Part shown: positions 4,924 through 6,661 of the stretch, one piece after another
Layout of the letters: each line of letters begins with the position of its first letter
Position numbering within the stretch: position 1 is the stretch's first letter
From: an uncultured bacterium
GTDB taxonomy: Bacteria > Patescibacteriota > Saccharimonadia > Saccharimonadales > Saccharimonadaceae
NCBI GenBank assembly: GCA_937930585.1
Contig: CALHCA010000052.1
Coordinates: forward strand, 1 to 6,661
Direction of reading: 5' to 3'
Length of the DNA: 6,661 nucleotides
Made by a program: the position numbers and the translations under genes
Notes under the pieces: generated by a model
The model's input: the letters and a program-made list of their open reading frames with translations, nothing else
Told to the model about the DNA's origin: nothing
Databases searched by the model: none

Positions 4924-6661
4924 ATGGATAGAAGAAAAATGCTCAATAAGGACGGGAAATCTGTTGAAAAAAGAACTGTTTCGAAAAAATCAAGTTCGCT
5001 AAAAAAACAGAATAACCTAAGTTTATACACAAATTTAGCTCATCGAATGAAAGAAAGGAAAGATTCGAAAGCTCGTGAGCGAGCAGAGTATCTTGCGAGT
5101 CTGCCAAAAGACCCAGTGAAGAGATTTTTTTATCGTCTTCATCCAAAACGAGTTTTAAAGTATTGGTTTAGTAAGCGCGGTTTATTTATGGCTTTAAAAA
5201 TTTTTGCAGTATTTATTGTCGTTGTTGCAGCTGGAATCGCGGCGGCTTTTGCTTATGTTTCGAAAGATTTAAATCAAATTAAACCAGAAGAGCTAGCTAA
5301 AAGAGTTCAAACTACAGTTTCAAAATACTACGACAGAAATGGTGAGCTTTTGTGGGAAGATAAAGGCTCCGGCGATTATAAATTGGTTGTTGATAACTCT
5401 GAGATTTCAGATTATGTGAAAAAAGCAACTGTCGCTATTGAAGACCGAGATTTTTACAAACATAAAGGTATTGATTTAACTGCGATTATTCGTGCTTTTG
5501 TAAATAACTTTAGAGGTGGGGCAACTCAGGGTGGTTCAACTTTGACGCAACAGCTTATTAAGCAGGTTTATTTTTCTAACGAATCTAACGATCGTGGACT
5601 TAGTGGCATTCCACGAAAGATTAAAGAGATGATTCTTGCGGTTCAGGTTGAACAAATGTATAATAAAGACCAAATTCTTTCACTATATTTGAATGAATCT
5701 CCATATGGTGGCCGTCGAAATGGAGTTGAATCTGGTGCACGAACTTATTTTAGCAAAAGTTCGAAAGATCTAACTTTGGCTGAGGCCGCATTACTAGCTT
5801 CTATCCCTAATAATCCAGCAGTTTATAATCCATATAATGTAAGCTATAATAAGAGCTTGATTGAACGTCAGCATAAAGTTTTGAATGATATGGTTTCCTG
5901 TGGGTTTATTACTGAAAAGGAGGCCAAAGAGGCTAAAGAATTCGATATTCTTGCAACAATTAAGCCAGAAAAAGATCAATATACAAATATTAAGGCACCA
6001 CATTTTGTTCAAGAGGTTAAAAAGAAACTTGAAGAAAAACTTGGTGTTAAGGTTGTTGGTGCTGGTGGTTTAACTGTTAAAACTACGGTTGATTTGAGAG
6101 CTCAATCTATTGCTGAAAATGCTGTTAACGCTGGCGCTAAAACTTTGTATGTTAGTGGCGCTGATAATATTGCTATGACATCTGTTGATGTTGCAACTGG
6201 GCAAGTTATTGCTCAAGTTGGATCGGTTGATTATAATAAAGCTGGCTATGGTCAAACCAATGCTTCAACTTCATCTCTTGACCCAGGTTCAAGTATTAAA
6301 CCTATTGTCGATTATGCGGCTTTGTTTAACAAGAAGGATACTGTTTATACACCAGGAACAATTTTGAAGGACGAAAATATCGATTCGCAATATTGTAATG
6401 GAACATATGGAGCTTGTCAGCTAAGGAATGCTTCGAAACAATTTTACGGTAGTGTACCAATTAGATTCAGCCTTGGAAACTCTTTAAATATTGCAGCAGT
6501 TAAGGCTTTGAGTATTGTTGGTGTTGATGAAGGTTTGAGTGTTGCACAACAGCTTGGTGATAAATCTTATTGTAAAAATAGTAATGCTGGTCTTTCTGCT
6601 GCAATTGGTGGTGGATGTTCGGTTCATCAGGATGAACACACAAACGCTTTTGCATCTATTG
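4924..6661 (+). CDS. Class A penicillin-binding protein (peptidoglycan glycosyltransferase/transpeptidase), 3' truncated by window edge
   Basis: Bifunctional enzyme that polymerises lipid II glycan strands and cross-links peptide stems outside the cytoplasmic membrane. Visible are 579 codons with no stop; the frame runs off the right edge. Residues 1-89 are a basic, Lys/Arg-rich cytoplasmic region, and 90-112 are a membrane anchor (ALKIFAVFIVVVAAGIAAAF). The GT51 domain follows: AIEDRDFYKHKGID with catalytic-type Glu173, GGSTLTQQLIKQ (203-214), RKIKEMILAVQVEQM then ILSLYLN, and a LTLAEAALLASIPNNPAVYN block. The transpeptidase domain begins near residue 395, with SxxK as Ser456-Ser-Ile-Lys459 in DPGSSIKP and SxN as Ser520-Leu-Asn522; the KTG motif lies beyond the window. 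Four Cys in the visible transpeptidase part (YCNGTYGACQ; SYCKN; GGGCSV) could form disulfides. ATG 4924 lacks a ribosome site; ATG 4939, after AGAAG, is an alternative that removes five residues. Divergent from tyrS. Confidence 0.95.
   Translation, partial: MDRRKMLNKDGKSVEKRTVSKKSSSLKKQNNLSLYTNLAHRMKERKDSKARERAEYLASLPKDPVKRFFYRLHPKRVLKYWFSKRGLFMALKIFAVFIVVVAAGIAAAFAYVSKDLNQIKPEELAKRVQTTVSKYYDRNGELLWEDKGSGDYKLVVDNSEISDYVKKATVAIEDRDFYKHKGIDLTAIIRAFVNNFRGGATQGGSTLTQQLIKQVYFSNESNDRGLSGIPRKIKEMILAVQVEQMYNKDQILSLYLNESPYGGRRNGVESGARTYFSKSSKDLTLAEAALLASIPNNPAVYNPYNVSYNKSLIERQHKVLNDMVSCGFITEKEAKEAKEFDILATIKPEKDQYTNIKAPHFVQEVKKKLEEKLGVKVVGAGGLTVKTTVDLRAQSIAENAVNAGAKTLYVSGADNIAMTSVDVATGQVIAQVGSVDYNKAGYGQTNASTSSLDPGSSIKPIVDYAALFNKKDTVYTPGTILKDENIDSQYCNGTYGACQLRNASKQFYGSVPIRFSLGNSLNIAAVKALSIVGVDEGLSVAQQLGDKSYCKNSNAGLSAAIGGGCSVHQDEHTNAFASI

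Noticed and set aside
4943..6367. Several short open frames on both strands within the last 1.7 kb.
   Set aside because: All lie inside the continuous PBP frame, which carries GT51 and transpeptidase motifs throughout; none shows its own start signals or domains.
1..6661. Possible UGA recoding (glycine), as in Gracilibacteria or Absconditabacteria.
   Set aside because: No gene contains in-frame TGA, and all complete genes end cleanly at expected family lengths; the standard bacterial code fits.
1..6661. Search for mobile elements, CRISPR arrays, tRNA or rRNA genes and long repeats.
   Set aside because: No transposase-like protein, regular repeat-spacer pattern, cloverleaf or long direct repeat was seen; non-coding space totals only a few hundred bases and is filled by promoters and one terminator.

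Overview
This window looks like ordinary, densely packed bacterial chromosome. It is AT-rich, uses the standard bacterial code (UGA is not read as an amino acid in any gene), has very short gene gaps and repeatedly uses stop/start overlaps of the form TAATG. Gene content, the compact layout and the protein style fit a Candidate Phyla Radiation bacterium, most likely Saccharibacteria (TM7)-like. That placement is inference from sequence character and recalled family resemblance, not from a marker phylogeny.

Layout. (1) Positions 1-2850, + strand: a tight operon with the 3' end of gatA, a small membrane-anchored protein whose soluble part resembles a HEPN domain, complete gatB, and a small unrecognised protein. 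Neighbouring genes overlap by one base or abut. GatA and GatB are subunits of the amidotransferase that turns Glu-tRNA(Gln) and/or Asp-tRNA(Asn) into Gln-tRNA or Asn-tRNA. (2) Positions 2851-3585, + strand: a near-perfect sigma70-type promoter drives a two-gene cassette. One gene encodes a short membrane protein like YtxG/DUF948 and the other a YtxH-domain protein. It ends at a strong hairpin terminator that can also serve the convergent gene. (3) Positions 3593-4801, - strand: tyrS, complete tyrosyl-tRNA synthetase. (4) Positions 4802-4923: a compact divergent regulatory region with a promoter for each direction and an A7GCT7 palindrome. (5) Position 4924 to the window end, + strand: the first 579 codons of a class A penicillin-binding protein, with an intact glycosyltransferase domain and the start of the transpeptidase domain. 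Its reading frame is open to the right edge.

Functionally the window combines aminoacyl-tRNA supply (GatAB, TyrRS) with cell-envelope functions (class A PBP, YtxG/YtxH-like pair). I found no mobile element, CRISPR array, tRNA or rRNA. The points most worth a second look are the HEPN-like protein inside the gatA-gatB operon, which has lost the usual catalytic His; a strong excess of the palindromic word TTCGAA in all three reading frames (24 copies by hand count); and the PBP promoter, which sits so close to its first ATG that the mRNA would be almost leaderless.
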